DNA of 64,000 nucleotides from Baekduia soli (GCF_007970665.1 NZ_CP042430.1:3472001-3536000), one strand, 5' to 3'; shown: positions 1 to 9,273, numbered from the stretch's first letter. Numbers and translations are program-made. Notes: generated by a model from the letters alone, not told the origin.

Positions 1-394
1 GGTCGAAGCGCAGGCGGATCGCGCCGAAGCCGACGGGCGCGTCGCGGTCGACGCCGAGCGTGCCGCGGAAGTCGAGGTCGCCCTCCGCCGTCACGGTCCC
101 GCCGGTGACCGGGATCGCCAGCGAGGTGGCCACGGCCTGCAGCGTCACCCCGGCGCAGGCCACGAGCGCCTCGAGCAGCATGTCGCCCGAGCACAGCAGC
201 GTGCCGTCGCCGCCCGACGCCGGATGCAGGCCGGCCGAGGCGAGCGCCGTGGCGGTCCGCACGGAGCAGCTGATGCCCTCCCCCAGCTCGCCGGCGGCGC
301 TGAGCGTGACGACGGCCGCCCCGGGGTCATCGCGGTAGCGCTGCTTGATCGGCGCCTGCAGGGCCCGGAGCTCGTCGGACTTCATGGGGTCCAT
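1..394 (-). CDS. OsmC family protein (3' end off window)
   Basis: Translating the minus strand gives an N-terminus reading KSDELRALQAPIKQRYRDD, followed by a GDGTLLCSGDMLLEALVAC-type stretch. The latter matches the cysteine-containing core of OsmC/Ohr thiol peroxidases, which reduce organic hydroperoxides or act on small thiols. Only about 130 residues are present because the C-terminal half lies beyond position 1, so the second catalytic cysteine cannot be checked. In-frame ATGs occur at 412, 394 and 385 and none has a Shine-Dalgarno sequence. I took 394, but 385 (MKSDELR) is equally plausible. It is transcribed alone, downstream of the terminator of the ferric-reductase operon. Confidence 0.8.
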   Translation of the reverse strand, partial: MDPMKSDELRALQAPIKQRYRDDPGAAVVTLSAAGELGEGISCSVRTATALASAGLHPASGGDGTLLCSGDMLLEALVACAGVTLQAVATSLAIPVTGGTVTAEGDLDFRGTLGVDRDAPVGFGAIRLRFD

Positions 395-516
395 GGTCGC
401 ACGCCGGACCATGGAGGCGGTCCGCGCCGCAATGCTGGTCTGGTGGCCAGGTCCGGCGCCCGGGGCGCGGCGTACCTTCACCTCACGGCCGGCCACGCGG
501 CTCTCCCAACGGGTCG

Positions 517-544
517 GGGCCCTGGGGACGGATTCCCAGGGCCC
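517..544 (-). terminator. Hairpin after the ferric reductase operon
   Basis: Perfect 10-bp inverted repeat (GGGCCCTGGG / CCCAGGGCCC) with an 8-nt loop, 80 nt past the stop of the reductase gene. There is no T-run, as is common in such GC-rich genomes. Confidence 0.5.
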
Positions 545-623
545 TGCACCCGGCCGCGCGTCAGGGGCGACGGGATCGGACCCGTCGTCCAGTCCGCCGG
601 AGCCGGCCGGCCGGCCCCGGCGC

Positions 624-1967
624 TCAGCGCCAGTCGAAGTACTCGCGGTGGATGCGGCGCGCCGGGACGCCGGCCGCCCGCAGCCCCGTCTGGAACGTGC
701 GCAGCATGCCCTGCGGGCCGCACATGAACACCGACAGCTCCGCCGGCCTGCCGCCCGCGACGGCCAGCACGCGCTCGGTGGTCAGCCGCCCCTCGACGCC
801 CGTGTCGACGAGGTGGGCCTCCAGCGACGGGAAGCGCGCCGCGATGGCGCGGATCTCGTCGGCGAAGGGCGCCTCGCCGTCGGCGGTGTAGAAGAAGTCC
901 ACGCGCCGGGCCGGCTCGCCGTCCAGCGCCCGCAGCCAGCTCAGGAACGGCGCGACGCCGACGCCGCCGGCGATCCAGAGCTGGCGGTCGGTGCCGCGCT
1001 CGTGGTTGAAGCGCCCGTGCGGCCCGCCGATGACCGCGGGCATCCCGGGCTCCAGGACCTCGCCCAGCCGCGCCGTGTAGTCGCCCAGCGCCTTGACCGT
1101 CACGCGCACCACGCCCTCGTGGGGCGCGCTGGTGATCGTGAACGGGTGGCGGTGCCAGCCGTCCTTGCCCTCGAGGTAGACCATCGCGAACTGCCCGGGG
1201 ACGTAGTCGACGTGCCGTCCGAGTGGGCGCAGGACGATCTCGGTGAGGTCGGCGTCCAGGCGACGCACCGAGTCGACCTCGTAGTCGTGCAGCGAGAGGA
1301 AGAACCGCGCGAGCAGCTCGCGGTAGACGTAGAAGCCCAGGCCCACCGCGCCGATCGCCACGTAGCTCCAGCGCAGCACGGGCGCACCCTCCCACGGGGT
1401 GCCGTCGAGCACGCCGTGCGCGAAGCCCGCCGCGACGAACACTCCGGTGGTGCGGTGCAGCGCGCGCCAGCGTTCGTAGCCGCCCAAGATCCGCCGCGCC
1501 TCCCGGATGCCGGGCGCGTCGCGCGCGGCGAGCACGAGCCCGCGCAGCGGCCGCGGCACGACGGACTGCCAGCGCGGCAGGATCGCCCACAGCGCCAGGC
1601 CGAGCATGCCGAGCGCGCCGAGCACGCCGAGCGGTCCGCCCAGCGCGGTGCCGTCCGGGTTGGACGACAGCAGGATGTGCGGCGCCAGGAGCACGAGCCC
1701 GGTGATCGCCGCCCGCCGGTGCCAGACCGCCGCGCGGTCGATCCCGTCGAACCACTCCTCGACCCAGGGCAGCGTGCTGATGAGCACCAGGGCCACCGAC
1801 AGCAGGAGCACGGACTCCGCCCCCAGCAGCTGACCGACGTGGCGCCCCGCCGGCTCGCCGGCCGGTCGCGCGATGAGCCAGAGCACGGCCACCGCGACGA
1901 CGAGCAGCACGATCGTCGCCGGGCCGACCTCCCGCGCGGCCAGGCGTGGCGGCCGCCGCGTCAGCAC
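624..1967 (-). CDS. Ferric reductase-like membrane flavocytochrome
   Basis: 447 residues from a GTG start. The N-terminal ~200 residues form about six hydrophobic helices with histidines suited to heme ligation (for example WHRRAA, APHILL, ALHRTTG, GFAHGV), as in ferric-reductase-like transmembrane domains. The C-terminal ~230 residues are a ferredoxin-reductase module: the FAD motif HPFTITSAP, the NAD(P)H motif IAGGVGVAPF and the terminal FMCGPQGML. Such proteins move electrons from cytoplasmic NAD(P)H across the membrane to ferric iron or quinone-like acceptors. The start overlaps the upstream stop as GTGCTGA, so translation is probably coupled. The ABM monooxygenase upstream suggests iron or heme handling, which is an inference. 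The exact acceptor is unknown. Confidence 0.85.
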   Translation of the reverse strand: MLTRRPPRLAAREVGPATIVLLVVAVAVLWLIARPAGEPAGRHVGQLLGAESVLLLSVALVLISTLPWVEEWFDGIDRAAVWHRRAAITGLVLLAPHILLSSNPDGTALGGPLGVLGALGMLGLALWAILPRWQSVVPRPLRGLVLAARDAPGIREARRILGGYERWRALHRTTGVFVAAGFAHGVLDGTPWEGAPVLRWSYVAIGAVGLGFYVYRELLARFFLSLHDYEVDSVRRLDADLTEIVLRPLGRHVDYVPGQFAMVYLEGKDGWHRHPFTITSAPHEGVVRVTVKALGDYTARLGEVLEPGMPAVIGGPHGRFNHERGTDRQLWIAGGVGVAPFLSWLRALDGEPARRVDFFYTADGEAPFADEIRAIAARFPSLEAHLVDTGVEGRLTTERVLAVAGGRPAELSVFMCGPQGMLRTFQTGLRAAGVPARRIHREYFDWR

Positions 1968-3070
1968 GGCGCCGGCGGCCCGCTGCTGCCCAGCGCGACG
2001 CACCGGCGCACCGCGCGCGGTGCGGCCCCGGCGGTTCCGCGCCAGCGGACGAGGGTCGTGTCGTAGCGGTGCGCCGCGACGCTGACCTCGAGCGTCTGGC
2101 CCGCTCGCAGGCGCAGCGCCGCGGGCGGCAGGCTGCCGGCCACGTCGACCCCCGTGACGCCGGCGGCCGGGGTGATCGTCAGGCGGCGCAGCACGCAGCG
2201 CGGGCCCGTGCAGCGCACGCGCACCCGCGCGCCCGGCGGCAGCCCGTCGACGCGCAGCCGGCGCAGCACGGGCACCGGCGCCCCCGTCCTCCAGCTCGCC
2301 GAGATCCGCGCCGGGTCGGCCAGCCCGAGCTCGTGCAGCCCCCAGGGCGGGTTGGCGTTGATGACGCGCCCCGGCCGGCACGTGGCCACGAAGCTCGCGA
2401 AGCGCGTCGAGGGGTGCTGGGCCCGGACGGTGTAGACGCCCGCCGGCACGCCGGTCCACACCACGCCGCCGTCGGCCGAGGAGACCGCCTGGGCGGGGTC
2501 GGGGATGACCTGGGCGTTGAAGTAGGTGGGCGGCGGCAGGGCCGGCGTCGTGCTCGCCGTCGCGCCCGCCACGCCGTGGGCGCCGTAGCCGATGAAGCCG
2601 GCAAAGCCGAGGTCGCGCACGTCGCGCGTGGAGAACGTCGAGACGATCGCGCAGGCGGCCGGGTCACCGGCGGCGTCGACCGGCACGCCGAGCAGCGCGA
2701 CGAGTGCGCGGTAGATGTCCTGCGACGGAGTCTGGAAGTTCACGTTGGCCAGGTCGGCGCCCGCCGTGCGGAAGGTCTGCAGGTGGATCGTGTGGTGGCC
2801 GGCGGCGGTGATGTACGGCGTGACGGTCGCGTGGGCGGGCACGGCGAGGTCGTAGGTCCCGTCGGCGGCGGCGCGCGCGGTGACCGCCGGCAGCTCGGCG
2901 ACGTGGATCGTCGCGCCGGCCAGCCGCACGCCGACGTTGTCGAACTCGTACGCCGTGCCGCGCAGGTGCACCCGGGCGGGCGCCGGGCCGGCCGTCGCGG
3001 TCGTAGCCAGGGCGCCCACCGCCGTGACGGCCGCGGTGAGCACGGCCGCCGCGCGGCGAGCGGTCCTCAC
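1961..3070 (-). CDS. Secreted protein with carboxypeptidase-regulatory-like beta domain
   Basis: 369 residues beginning at GTG, which overlaps the preceding stop as GTGA. The N-terminus is a Sec-type signal peptide (RTARR, a hydrophobic run, then cleavage near ATAGPA). Residues ~30-110 look like an Ig-like CarboxypepD_reg fold (GTAYEFDNVGVRLAGATIHV, then GTYDLAVPA). Residues ~200-255 contain VWTGVPAGVYTVRAQHP, a second such strand pattern, and the C-terminus is cysteine-bearing and beta-rich. I see no catalytic motif. Its place between the ABM monooxygenase and the ferric reductase suggests an exported partner of the electron-transfer protein, for example a binding protein, but nothing in the sequence proves that. 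Confidence 0.7.
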   Translation of the reverse strand: MRTARRAAAVLTAAVTAVGALATTATAGPAPARVHLRGTAYEFDNVGVRLAGATIHVAELPAVTARAAADGTYDLAVPAHATVTPYITAAGHHTIHLQTFRTAGADLANVNFQTPSQDIYRALVALLGVPVDAAGDPAACAIVSTFSTRDVRDLGFAGFIGYGAHGVAGATASTTPALPPPTYFNAQVIPDPAQAVSSADGGVVWTGVPAGVYTVRAQHPSTRFASFVATCRPGRVINANPPWGLHELGLADPARISASWRTGAPVPVLRRLRVDGLPPGARVRVRCTGPRCVLRRLTITPAAGVTGVDVAGSLPPAALRLRAGQTLEVSVAAHRYDTTLVRWRGTAGAAPRAVRRCVALGSSGPPAPC

Positions 3071-3381
3071 GCGGCCGGGCCCTCCTGCTCGAGGACGTCG
3101 AAGGACCAGATCTCGCTCGTGGTGCCGACCGGTCCGTCCTGGCGGTGCTGGGCGTGGCCGGCGGCGAAGTCCGGGCTCTGCACCCAGGCGCGGAAGTCCT
3201 CCTCCGAGCGCCAGCGCGTGACGACGAGGCAGACCTCGCGCTCGTCGTTGGGGCGCAGGAGCTCGAAGCTCTCGAAGCCGGGGGCCGCCGCGACCCGCCC
3301 GGCCCGCGTGGCGAACCGCTGCGCGAAGACGTCGAAGCGGTCGCGCGGGACGGTGATGGCGTTGATCTTGACGACGCTCAC
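3067..3381 (-). CDS. Antibiotic biosynthesis monooxygenase (ABM) domain protein, HmoA-like
   Basis: 104 residues, GTG start. It has the compact ABM fold pattern: VVKINAITVPRDRFDVFAQRF at the start, PGFESFELLRP in the middle, VTRWRSEEDFRAWVQSPDF and a C-terminal SEIWSFDVLE strand. ABM proteins are dimeric ferredoxin-like enzymes that include heme-degrading and quinol monooxygenases. As first gene of a three-gene operon ending in a ferric reductase, a heme-degrading role is attractive. The family is too broad to decide from sequence alone. Confidence 0.8.
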   Translation of the reverse strand: MSVVKINAITVPRDRFDVFAQRFATRAGRVAAAPGFESFELLRPNDEREVCLVVTRWRSEEDFRAWVQSPDFAAGHAQHRQDGPVGTTSEIWSFDVLEQEGPAA

Positions 3382-3387
3382 GGGCCG

Positions 3388-3393
3388 ATCCTA
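3388..3393 (-). promoter_or_regulatory. -10 element TAGGAT
   Basis: Hexamer ends 6 nt before the GTG of the ABM gene; no Shine-Dalgarno lies between them, so a leaderless transcript is likely. Confidence 0.5.
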
Positions 3394-3522
3394 GGGCGCC
3401 CGGGCGGCCCTGCGCTCGCACAGCCGTGGGATACCGCAACGGTGGGATGGTGCCGATCACCCTGACCAGTCGCAGGAGTGCATCGGCGGCCGGTTCACCA
3501 GCCGGTCGGCGGTCGCGCGCGG

Positions 3523-4815
3523 TCAGGCGGACGGGTCGACCCGCAGGACGACGATCGCCACGTCGTCGTCCGAGCGGGGGCCCGCGAAGGCCCGCAGCGC
3601 GCCGCCGAGCGTCGCGGCGATCGCGCGCGCGTCACCGCCGGCGCCGCCCAGCGCGGCCGACAGGCGGCCCAGGCCGAACTGCTCCCGCCCCGGCCCGCGG
3701 GCCTCCGTGACGCCGTCGGTGCACAGCACCAGGACGTCGCCCGGCCGCAGGTCGAGCGCCACGTCGCGCAGCACGAGCTCGGGCAGGACGCCGAGCAGCG
3801 AGCCGGGCGCGTCGATGACGCGGCAGCCGCGGTCGTCGCGCAGCAGCGCCGGGACGTGCCCGGCGCTGCACAGCGTCGCCGCGAAGCCGCCGTCCCCCGG
3901 CGCCGGGTCCAGCGCGACCAGCAGCGCCGTGACGAAGCGCCCGTCGGTGCTGTCGTCGCGCTGCAGCGCCTCGTCCAGGAGGGCCAGGACGCGGCTGGGT
4001 CGCGCCTCGCGCATGGCGCCCGCCCGCAGCGTGTGGCGCGCCAGCGCCGTCAGCCGCGCCGCCTCGACGCCCTTGCCGCAGACGTCGCCGACGACGGCGT
4101 TCCAGCGGCGGTCGCGCGTCTCGAAGACGTCGTAGAAGTCGCCGATGAGCTCGTCCCCGGAGCCCGCCGCGCAGTAGTACGTCCCGACCTGCAGGCCGGG
4201 GACATGCGGCGCGACGGGGGGAAGCAGGGCCTGCTGGAGCGTGCGGGCCAGCATCGCGGACCGCTCGGCCGCGGCGCGCAGGGCGACCTCGCCGCTGGCG
4301 GCCTCGGCCAGCGTGCGCAGGACGTCGACGTCGTGGGTGGTCCACGTCCGCGGGACCGTGTCGACCACGCAGAAGGACCCCAGCACCTCGCCGCCCGGGG
4401 CGCGGACCGGGAAGCCCGCCCACGCCGCGACGCCCATCCCCGTGATCGCGGGGTTGTCGCGTGTGCGCGGATCGGAGGCGGCGTCGCCGACCACGAGCTC
4501 CGCGCCGGCGCCGACGACGTACTGGCAGAAGGACTCGTGCAGCGCGTTCTGGCGGTCCGCGGGGTCCTGGGCGTCGACGCCGATGCACGCCTTCCAGAAC
4601 GATCGGCGCTCGTCGACGACCGTCACGAACGCCAGCGGTGCGCCGAGCGTGACCGCGGCCAGGCGCGCGAGGCGGTCGAACGGCTCCTCGGCCGGCGTGT
4701 CCAGGAGCCCCGTGGCGCGCACGGCCGCCAGGCGGTCGCGGTCGCGCACGCGCCGGTCGATGACGGCCGCGTCCAGGGCGGCGGGCCCGGCCGGCGTGCT
4801 CGGCTCCACGGTCAC
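3523..4815 (-). CDS. GAF domain PP2C-type (SpoIIE/RsbU-like) serine phosphatase
   Basis: 430 residues. Residues ~25-180 are a GAF sensor domain ([20 protein letters not shown], then SFCQYVV and [19 protein letters not shown]). A short helix with QQALLPP leads into a PP2C phosphatase from ~210. Its metal-binding acidic residues are visible in [31 protein letters not shown] and [11 protein letters not shown]. These enzymes dephosphorylate anti-sigma antagonists in partner-switching stress pathways. No anti-sigma or antagonist gene is adjacent, so the partner is elsewhere. The ligand of the GAF domain is unknown. The start is a GTG directly behind a TACGCT element. Confidence 0.9.
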   Translation of the reverse strand: MTVEPSTPAGPAALDAAVIDRRVRDRDRLAAVRATGLLDTPAEEPFDRLARLAAVTLGAPLAFVTVVDERRSFWKACIGVDAQDPADRQNALHESFCQYVVGAGAELVVGDAASDPRTRDNPAITGMGVAAWAGFPVRAPGGEVLGSFCVVDTVPRTWTTHDVDVLRTLAEAASGEVALRAAAERSAMLARTLQQALLPPVAPHVPGLQVGTYYCAAGSGDELIGDFYDVFETRDRRWNAVVGDVCGKGVEAARLTALARHTLRAGAMREARPSRVLALLDEALQRDDSTDGRFVTALLVALDPAPGDGGFAATLCSAGHVPALLRDDRGCRVIDAPGSLLGVLPELVLRDVALDLRPGDVLVLCTDGVTEARGPGREQFGLGRLSAALGGAGGDARAIAATLGGALRAFAGPRSDDDVAIVVLRVDPSA

Positions 4816-4821
4816 CGCCCG

Positions 4822-4827
4822 AGCGTA
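4822..4827 (-). promoter_or_regulatory. -10 element TACGCT
   Basis: Ends 6 nt before the GTG of the GAF-PP2C phosphatase. Confidence 0.5.
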
Positions 4828-4886
4828 GACCCTGCGGGGCCGCCGCCTACCATCCGGGTCGTGCTGCCGCCGACCGAGCCCCGCCG

Positions 4887-5921
4887 ATGACGACGCCGAC
4901 CCGCGTGCCGCTCTCGGTGCTCGACCTGGCCCCCATCCGCCAGGGCGGCACCGCCGCCCAGGCGCTCGAGCAGACCGTGCGCCTCGCCGCGCACGCCGAG
5001 GCGCTCGGCTACACGCGCTTCTGGCTGGCCGAGCACCACAACATCCCGGGAATCGCCAGCTCGGCCACCGCGGTGCTCATCGGCCGGGTGGCGGCGGCGA
5101 CGCAGCGCATTCGCGTCGGCTCGGGCGGCATCATGCTGCCCAACCACGCGCCGCTGGTCGTCGCCGAGCAGTTCGGCACGCTCGAGGCCCTGTTCCCCGG
5201 CCGCATCGACCTCGGCCTCGGCCGCGCGCCCGGGGCCGACATGCAGACCGCCCATGCCCTGCGCCGCGCTCAGGCCGGCGGCGGCGACTTCCCCTCCGAC
5301 CTGCAGGAGCTGCGCGGCTACCTCGCCCCGGCCGCCCCGGGCCAGCGGGTCCGCGCGGTTCCCGGGGAGGGCTCGGACCTGCCGATCTACCTGCTGGGGT
5401 CGAGCACGTACAGCGCGCAGCTGGCGGCCCACCTCGGCCTGGGCTTCGCGTTCGCCGCCCACTTCGCCCCCCAGGCGATGCTCGAGGCCTTCGACCTGTA
5501 CCGGTCGGGCTTCCGGCCCTCGGAGCAGCTGCAGGCGCCCCACGCGATCGTCGGCGCCTACGTCGTCGTCGCCGACACCGACGACGAGGCGCGCCGCGTG
5601 TTCAGCTCGACCCAGCAGAAGCACACGTGGCTCATCCGCGGGCGGCCCCAGGCCACGGCGCCGCCCGTCGACGACATCGACGAGTTCTGGACCCCGCGCG
5701 AGCGCGCCTCGATCGGGATCCAGCTCGGCGAGGCCGTCGTCGGGGACCCCGGCACGGTGCACGCGGGCGTGGAGGCGCTGCTGGCCCGCACGGGCGCCGA
5801 CGAGGTCATCGTCGCCACGGACGCCTACGACTTCACCGCGCGCCTGCGCTCCTACGAGCTGCTGGCCGAGCTGTGGGGCCTGGACGGCGCCGCCGCCGCG
5901 CAGGCGGCCGTGACGAGCTGA
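4887..5921 (+). CDS. LLM-class flavin-dependent oxidoreductase (MsnO8-like)
   Basis: 344 residues, the usual length of this bacterial-luciferase-like family. Family landmarks are SVLDLAPI at the start, the [19 protein letters not shown] segment, [24 protein letters not shown] and [12 protein letters not shown]. They form the TIM-barrel that binds reduced FMN. The C-terminus holds [19 protein letters not shown] and the ending [13 protein letters not shown]. The substrate cannot be read from the sequence. A related gene lies at 36702-37745. It is divergent from the phosphatase gene, with TACCAT at 4850 as a possible -10 for a short leader. Confidence 0.88.
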   Translation: MTTPTRVPLSVLDLAPIRQGGTAAQALEQTVRLAAHAEALGYTRFWLAEHHNIPGIASSATAVLIGRVAAATQRIRVGSGGIMLPNHAPLVVAEQFGTLEALFPGRIDLGLGRAPGADMQTAHALRRAQAGGGDFPSDLQELRGYLAPAAPGQRVRAVPGEGSDLPIYLLGSSTYSAQLAAHLGLGFAFAAHFAPQAMLEAFDLYRSGFRPSEQLQAPHAIVGAYVVVADTDDEARRVFSSTQQKHTWLIRGRPQATAPPVDDIDEFWTPRERASIGIQLGEAVVGDPGTVHAGVEALLARTGADEVIVATDAYDFTARLRSYELLAELWGLDGAAAAQAAVTS

Positions 5922-5933
5922 GGCCCGGGCGCG

Positions 5934-6284
5934 TCAGAGCTGGCGCGAGGACCAGAGCATGGCGGCCAGGATGACCGACGTCAGGCCGATGGCGAGGCCG
6001 ACGATCCAGCCCGCGACGTCCTGGCCCACGAGGATGGCGCCGAGCGCGACGGCGATGCCGATGATGCCGCCGGTCGCCACGAGGCGCATGAACCCGCGCT
6101 CGACCTTCGTGCGCCGCCGCTCGCGCGCGGGCACCATGCCCCGGGCGGCCGGCTCGGCCGAGCGCCCGCGGCGGCGCCCCTGGCCGGCGGGCGTCTCCTC
6201 GGGCGGGTAGGTCTGGGGGGCCTCGGCGGTCGCCGGCCGGGGCGCGCCGGACGTCAGGGGCTCGGCGGGGTCATGGGTGTCCAC
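5934..6284 (-). CDS. Small two-helix membrane protein
   Basis: 116 residues if the GTG at 6284 (VDTHDPAEPL) is used. The open frame continues upstream but would then run into the divergent gene. The N-terminal ~60 residues are proline/arginine-rich and probably disordered. Residues ~75-112 form two hydrophobic helices (FMRLVATGGIIGIAVALGAI, then GWIVGLAIGLTSVILAAMLW) ending in SSRQL. I recognise no family. The pattern resembles small actinobacterial integral membrane proteins of unknown role. Confidence 0.6.
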   Translation of the reverse strand: MDTHDPAEPLTSGAPRPATAEAPQTYPPEETPAGQGRRRGRSAEPAARGMVPARERRRTKVERGFMRLVATGGIIGIAVALGAILVGQDVAGWIVGLAIGLTSVILAAMLWSSRQL

Positions 6285-6356
6285 GGTGAGGTGGTACCCC
6301 GTGGCGGCGCATTCGAGCGCGGCGACCCTGCGCTTGCGGCGTCGCGGGGCCGCGGC

Positions 6357-6362
6357 TAGCGT
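6357..6362 (+). promoter_or_regulatory. -10 element TAGCGT
   Basis: Ends 10 nt before the ATG of the YciI-like gene and has no Shine-Dalgarno behind it. Confidence 0.45.
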
Positions 6363-6372
6363 GGGCCGCGCC

Positions 6373-6654
6373 ATGAACGCGATCCTCTCCTACGACTACG
6401 GCCCCGACGTCCTGGAGCTCCGCACGCCGCATCGCGACGCGCACTTCGCGCTGGTCCACGCCGCGCACGCCTCCGGCGAGCTGCTCCTCGCCGGCCCGGT
6501 GGGCGAGCCCACGCCGACCGGCGCGGTCCTCGTCTTCACCTCCGAGCAGGCCGCCTCGGACTTCGCCGCCAAGGACCCCTACGTCCAGGCCGGCGTGGCC
6601 ACCGCGCACCGCGTGGAGCCGATGCACGTCGTCGTCCCGGCGACGGAGGGCTAG
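6373..6654 (+). CDS. YciI-like protein
   Basis: 93 residues from ATG (MNAILSYDYGPD). The pattern of an early DYGPDVLELRTPHRDAH, then GELLLAGPVGEPTPTGAVLVF and DPYVQAGVATAHRVEPM is that of YCII-related ferredoxin-like dimers, small proteins of uncertain enzymatic role. The longer in-frame extension to 6277 overlaps the divergent gene and lies upstream of the -10, so I rejected it. The stop overlaps the convergent glycosylase stop at CTAG. Confidence 0.8.
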   Translation: MNAILSYDYGPDVLELRTPHRDAHFALVHAAHASGELLLAGPVGEPTPTGAVLVFTSEQAASDFAAKDPYVQAGVATAHRVEPMHVVVPATEG

Positions 6655-7922
6655 AGCGCGGACCGCAGCGCGGGCGCCAGGCCCCCGTGCGGCCGGGCGA
6701 CGACGTCGCCGCCGAGGCCGAGCCACGCCGAGAGCCGGTGCAGCTGCGCCGCGAGGACCTCGGCGGTCTCCTCCGGAGCGCCGGGCTCGGCGTGGGCGGC
6801 CTGCACGCGCAGGACGCCGCCGGCGCGATCGCTCTTGAGGTCCACGCGCGCCACGAGCCGGTCGCCGAGCAGCAGCGGCAGCACGTAGTAGCCGTGCACC
6901 CGCCGCTCCTTGGGCACGTAGATCTCGATCCGGTAGCGGAACCCGAAGAGGCGCTGCACGCGCGGACGCTCCCAGATCAGCGAGTCGAACGGGCCGACGA
7001 GCGCCTGCGCGTCGACCCGGCGCGGCACACGCGCCCCGGGCGCCAGGTAGGCCGGGGCCGTCCAGCCCTCCACCGCCACCGGCAGCAGCTCGCCCGCCTC
7101 GACGAGCTCGGCGACGCGCAGCTTGGACTCCGCGCTGGGCAGGCGGAAGTAGTCGCGCAGGTCGGGCTCGGTCGCCACGCCGAGGGCCTTGGCCGCCACG
7201 CGCAGCAGCGTGCGCTGGGCCTCGTCGTCGTCGGGCGTGGGCGCCGACAGCACGGTGGCGGGGAGCACGCGCTCGATCACGTCGTAGTGGCGCTCGAAGC
7301 GCCGGCGGCGGGCGCTGGTGACCTCGCCGCTCCAGAACAGGAACTCCAGCGCGCGCTTGACGTCGGACCAGTCCCACCACGTGCCCTTGGGGCCCCGCGG
7401 CGCGTCGAGGTGGGCCAGGTCGCCGGCGGTCAGCGGGCCGCGGTCGCGCAGGTCCTCCAGCACCGCCGCGACGAGGTCGGGGCGCTCGGTCGCGATGCGG
7501 CGCATGCCGCCCCAGGCGTCGTCGTGGGCGCGGCGCATGCGCCAGCGCAGGTGCGGCTGCAGCTCGACGCCGATGAGCGACGCCTCGTGGCCCCAGTACT
7601 CGAACAGGCGGCGCGGCGCGTGGTGCGACAGGCGGTCCAGCAGTCCGGTGTCGTAGGCGCCCAGGCGGCTGAACGCGGGAAGGTAGTGCGCGCGCTGCAG
7701 CACGTTGACGGAGTCGATCTGCAGCAGCCCGACACGGTCGAGCACGCGCGTGCGCAGCGCGCGGCCGTCGACGTCGCGGCCCAGCGGCGGGTCGGCGAAG
7801 CCCTGCGCCGCCAGCGCGACGCGGCGGGCCTGGGCGGCCGACAGCCGCTCCCGGCGGCGGGGCGCGGCGGCGACGGGCGACGACGGCGGGGAGGCGGGGT
7901 CCACCACCCCATCTTGCCCCAC
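6651..7922 (-). CDS. AlkX/YcaQ-type winged-helix DNA glycosylase
   Basis: 423 residues. The family (HTH_42, YcaQ/AlkZ) excises bulky or crosslinked purine adducts. The catalytic segment VGLLQIDSVNVLQRAHY, with Gln68-Ile-Asp70, fits the QxD motif of the E. coli YcaQ (AlkX) branch that unhooks interstrand crosslinks, rather than the QxQ of AlkZ. Other landmarks are RLFEYWGHEASLI, LTAGDLAHLDAPRGPKGTWW and a C-terminal FGFRYRIEIYVPKERRVHGY region carrying YVLPLLLGDRLVARVDLK. The N-terminal 25 residues are an Ala/Pro tail, and the true start could be nearer RERLSAAQARR. Confidence 0.85.
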   Translation of the reverse strand: MGQDGVVDPASPPSSPVAAAPRRRERLSAAQARRVALAAQGFADPPLGRDVDGRALRTRVLDRVGLLQIDSVNVLQRAHYLPAFSRLGAYDTGLLDRLSHHAPRRLFEYWGHEASLIGVELQPHLRWRMRRAHDDAWGGMRRIATERPDLVAAVLEDLRDRGPLTAGDLAHLDAPRGPKGTWWDWSDVKRALEFLFWSGEVTSARRRRFERHYDVIERVLPATVLSAPTPDDDEAQRTLLRVAAKALGVATEPDLRDYFRLPSAESKLRVAELVEAGELLPVAVEGWTAPAYLAPGARVPRRVDAQALVGPFDSLIWERPRVQRLFGFRYRIEIYVPKERRVHGYYVLPLLLGDRLVARVDLKSDRAGGVLRVQAAHAEPGAPEETAEVLAAQLHRLSAWLGLGGDVVARPHGGLAPALRSAL

Positions 7923-7981
7923 CGCCCAGCGGACCCGCGGCGGCGCGGACGGCCGGCGCGCCGGCGGCGTCGGGCGTGGCC

Positions 7982-7987
7982 TAGCCT
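7982..7987 (+). promoter_or_regulatory. -10 element TAGCCT
   Basis: Ends 8 nt before the GTG of the MFS gene; it supports that start over the longer open frame. Confidence 0.5.
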
Positions 7988-7995
7988 GCCCCGCG

Positions 7996-9225
7996 GTGGC
8001 GTGGTCCGGGCATCTCGGGGTCCTGCGCGAGCGGCCCTACCGGCTCCTGTTCGCCGGGCAGGCGGTCTCGCTGTTCGGCGACGCCATGGTCGACGTCGCG
8101 CTGGCGTTCGCGGTCATCAAGCTCGGCGCCTCCCCGGCCCAGCTCGGCCTCGTGTTCACGGCGCGGTCGATCGCGATGGTCGCCGCGCTGCTGGCCGGCG
8201 GCGTCCTGGCCGACCGCCTCGACCGCCGGGCGATCCTCGTGGCCTGCGACCTCGTGCGGCTCGCTGCGCAGGGCGCCCTGGCCGCCGCGCTCATCGCCGG
8301 CCATCCCGCGATCTGGGTCCTGGCCGCGCTGTCGGCGGTCACGGGTGCGGCGACCGGCGTGTTCAACCCGACCTCGACGGGCTTCCTGCCCAGCGTCGTC
8401 AGCGCCGAGGGCCTGCAGCCCGCCAACGCACTGCGCGGGCTCTCGGCGTCGGCGGGCCGGATGGCCGGGCCCGTCCTGTCCGGCGTGCTCGTGGCCACCG
8501 TGGGGGCCGGCTGGGCGCTGGCCGCCGACGCCGCGACGTTCGCGCTCAGCGCCGCGTTCCTGGGCCGCATCCCGGCCATCGCGCGCACGGGCCCGGCGGC
8601 GGCGACCTCGTACCTGGCCGACCTGCGGGAGGGCTGGCAGGCGTTCCGCAGCCGCACCTGGCTCTGGGCCTTCGTCGCCTGGGCGTCGTTCTCCAACATG
8701 CTCTTCGGCTGCTGGACGGTCGTGGGGCCGCTGACCGCCGAGCGCGACCTCGGCGGCGCGGCGGCGTGGGGCGCGATCCTCGGCGCCTCGGGCGTGGGCG
8801 GGCTGATCGGCGGCGTCCTGGCCCTGCGGCTGCGCCCGCAGCGGCCGCTCGTCTTCTCGGTCCTGGCCTTCGCGATCTTCTTCCTGCCGCTCGCGCTGCT
8901 GGCCCTCGGCCTGCCGGTGGTCCCCGTGGCCGCCGGAGCGCTGGTCGGCGAGATCGGCCTCGTGCTGACGATCACGGTGTGGGAGTCGACGCTGCAGCGT
9001 CACGTCGCGCCCGCGGTCCTCTCGCGCGTCAGCGCCTACGACTGGTTCGGCTCGCTGGCCTTCCAGCCCCTCGGGCTCGCGCTCTGGGGCCCCGTCGCGG
9101 CCACGATCGGCTACCACGGCGCGCTCTGGGTGGCGTTCGTCGGCCACCTCGCCGGCGTCGCGGTGATCCTCACCGTGCGCGACGTCCGGCGCCTGCCGCC
9201 CGTGCCCCGCCCCACCCCGGGCTGA
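7996..9225 (+). CDS. MFS transporter
   Basis: 409 residues with about twelve hydrophobic segments. It begins GVLRERPYRLLFAGQAVSLFGD, typical of the enterobactin-exporter/MFS_3 subgroup, with loop motif ADRLDRRAILVACDLVR between helices 2 and 3. The GTG at 7996 was chosen because it lies just behind TAGCCT; the frame stays open 290 bases further upstream inside the divergent gene. The substrate is unknown. The DedA operon starts 48 nt downstream and may be read through. Confidence 0.85.
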   Translation: MAWSGHLGVLRERPYRLLFAGQAVSLFGDAMVDVALAFAVIKLGASPAQLGLVFTARSIAMVAALLAGGVLADRLDRRAILVACDLVRLAAQGALAAALIAGHPAIWVLAALSAVTGAATGVFNPTSTGFLPSVVSAEGLQPANALRGLSASAGRMAGPVLSGVLVATVGAGWALAADAATFALSAAFLGRIPAIARTGPAAATSYLADLREGWQAFRSRTWLWAFVAWASFSNMLFGCWTVVGPLTAERDLGGAAAWGAILGASGVGGLIGGVLALRLRPQRPLVFSVLAFAIFFLPLALLALGLPVVPVAAGALVGEIGLVLTITVWESTLQRHVAPAVLSRVSAYDWFGSLAFQPLGLALWGPVAATIGYHGALWVAFVGHLAGVAVILTVRDVRRLPPVPRPTPG

Positions 9226-9273
9226 GCGCCGTTCAGGAGCGCTTCAGGCCCGGGCCCGCATCCTGGCGGTCTC

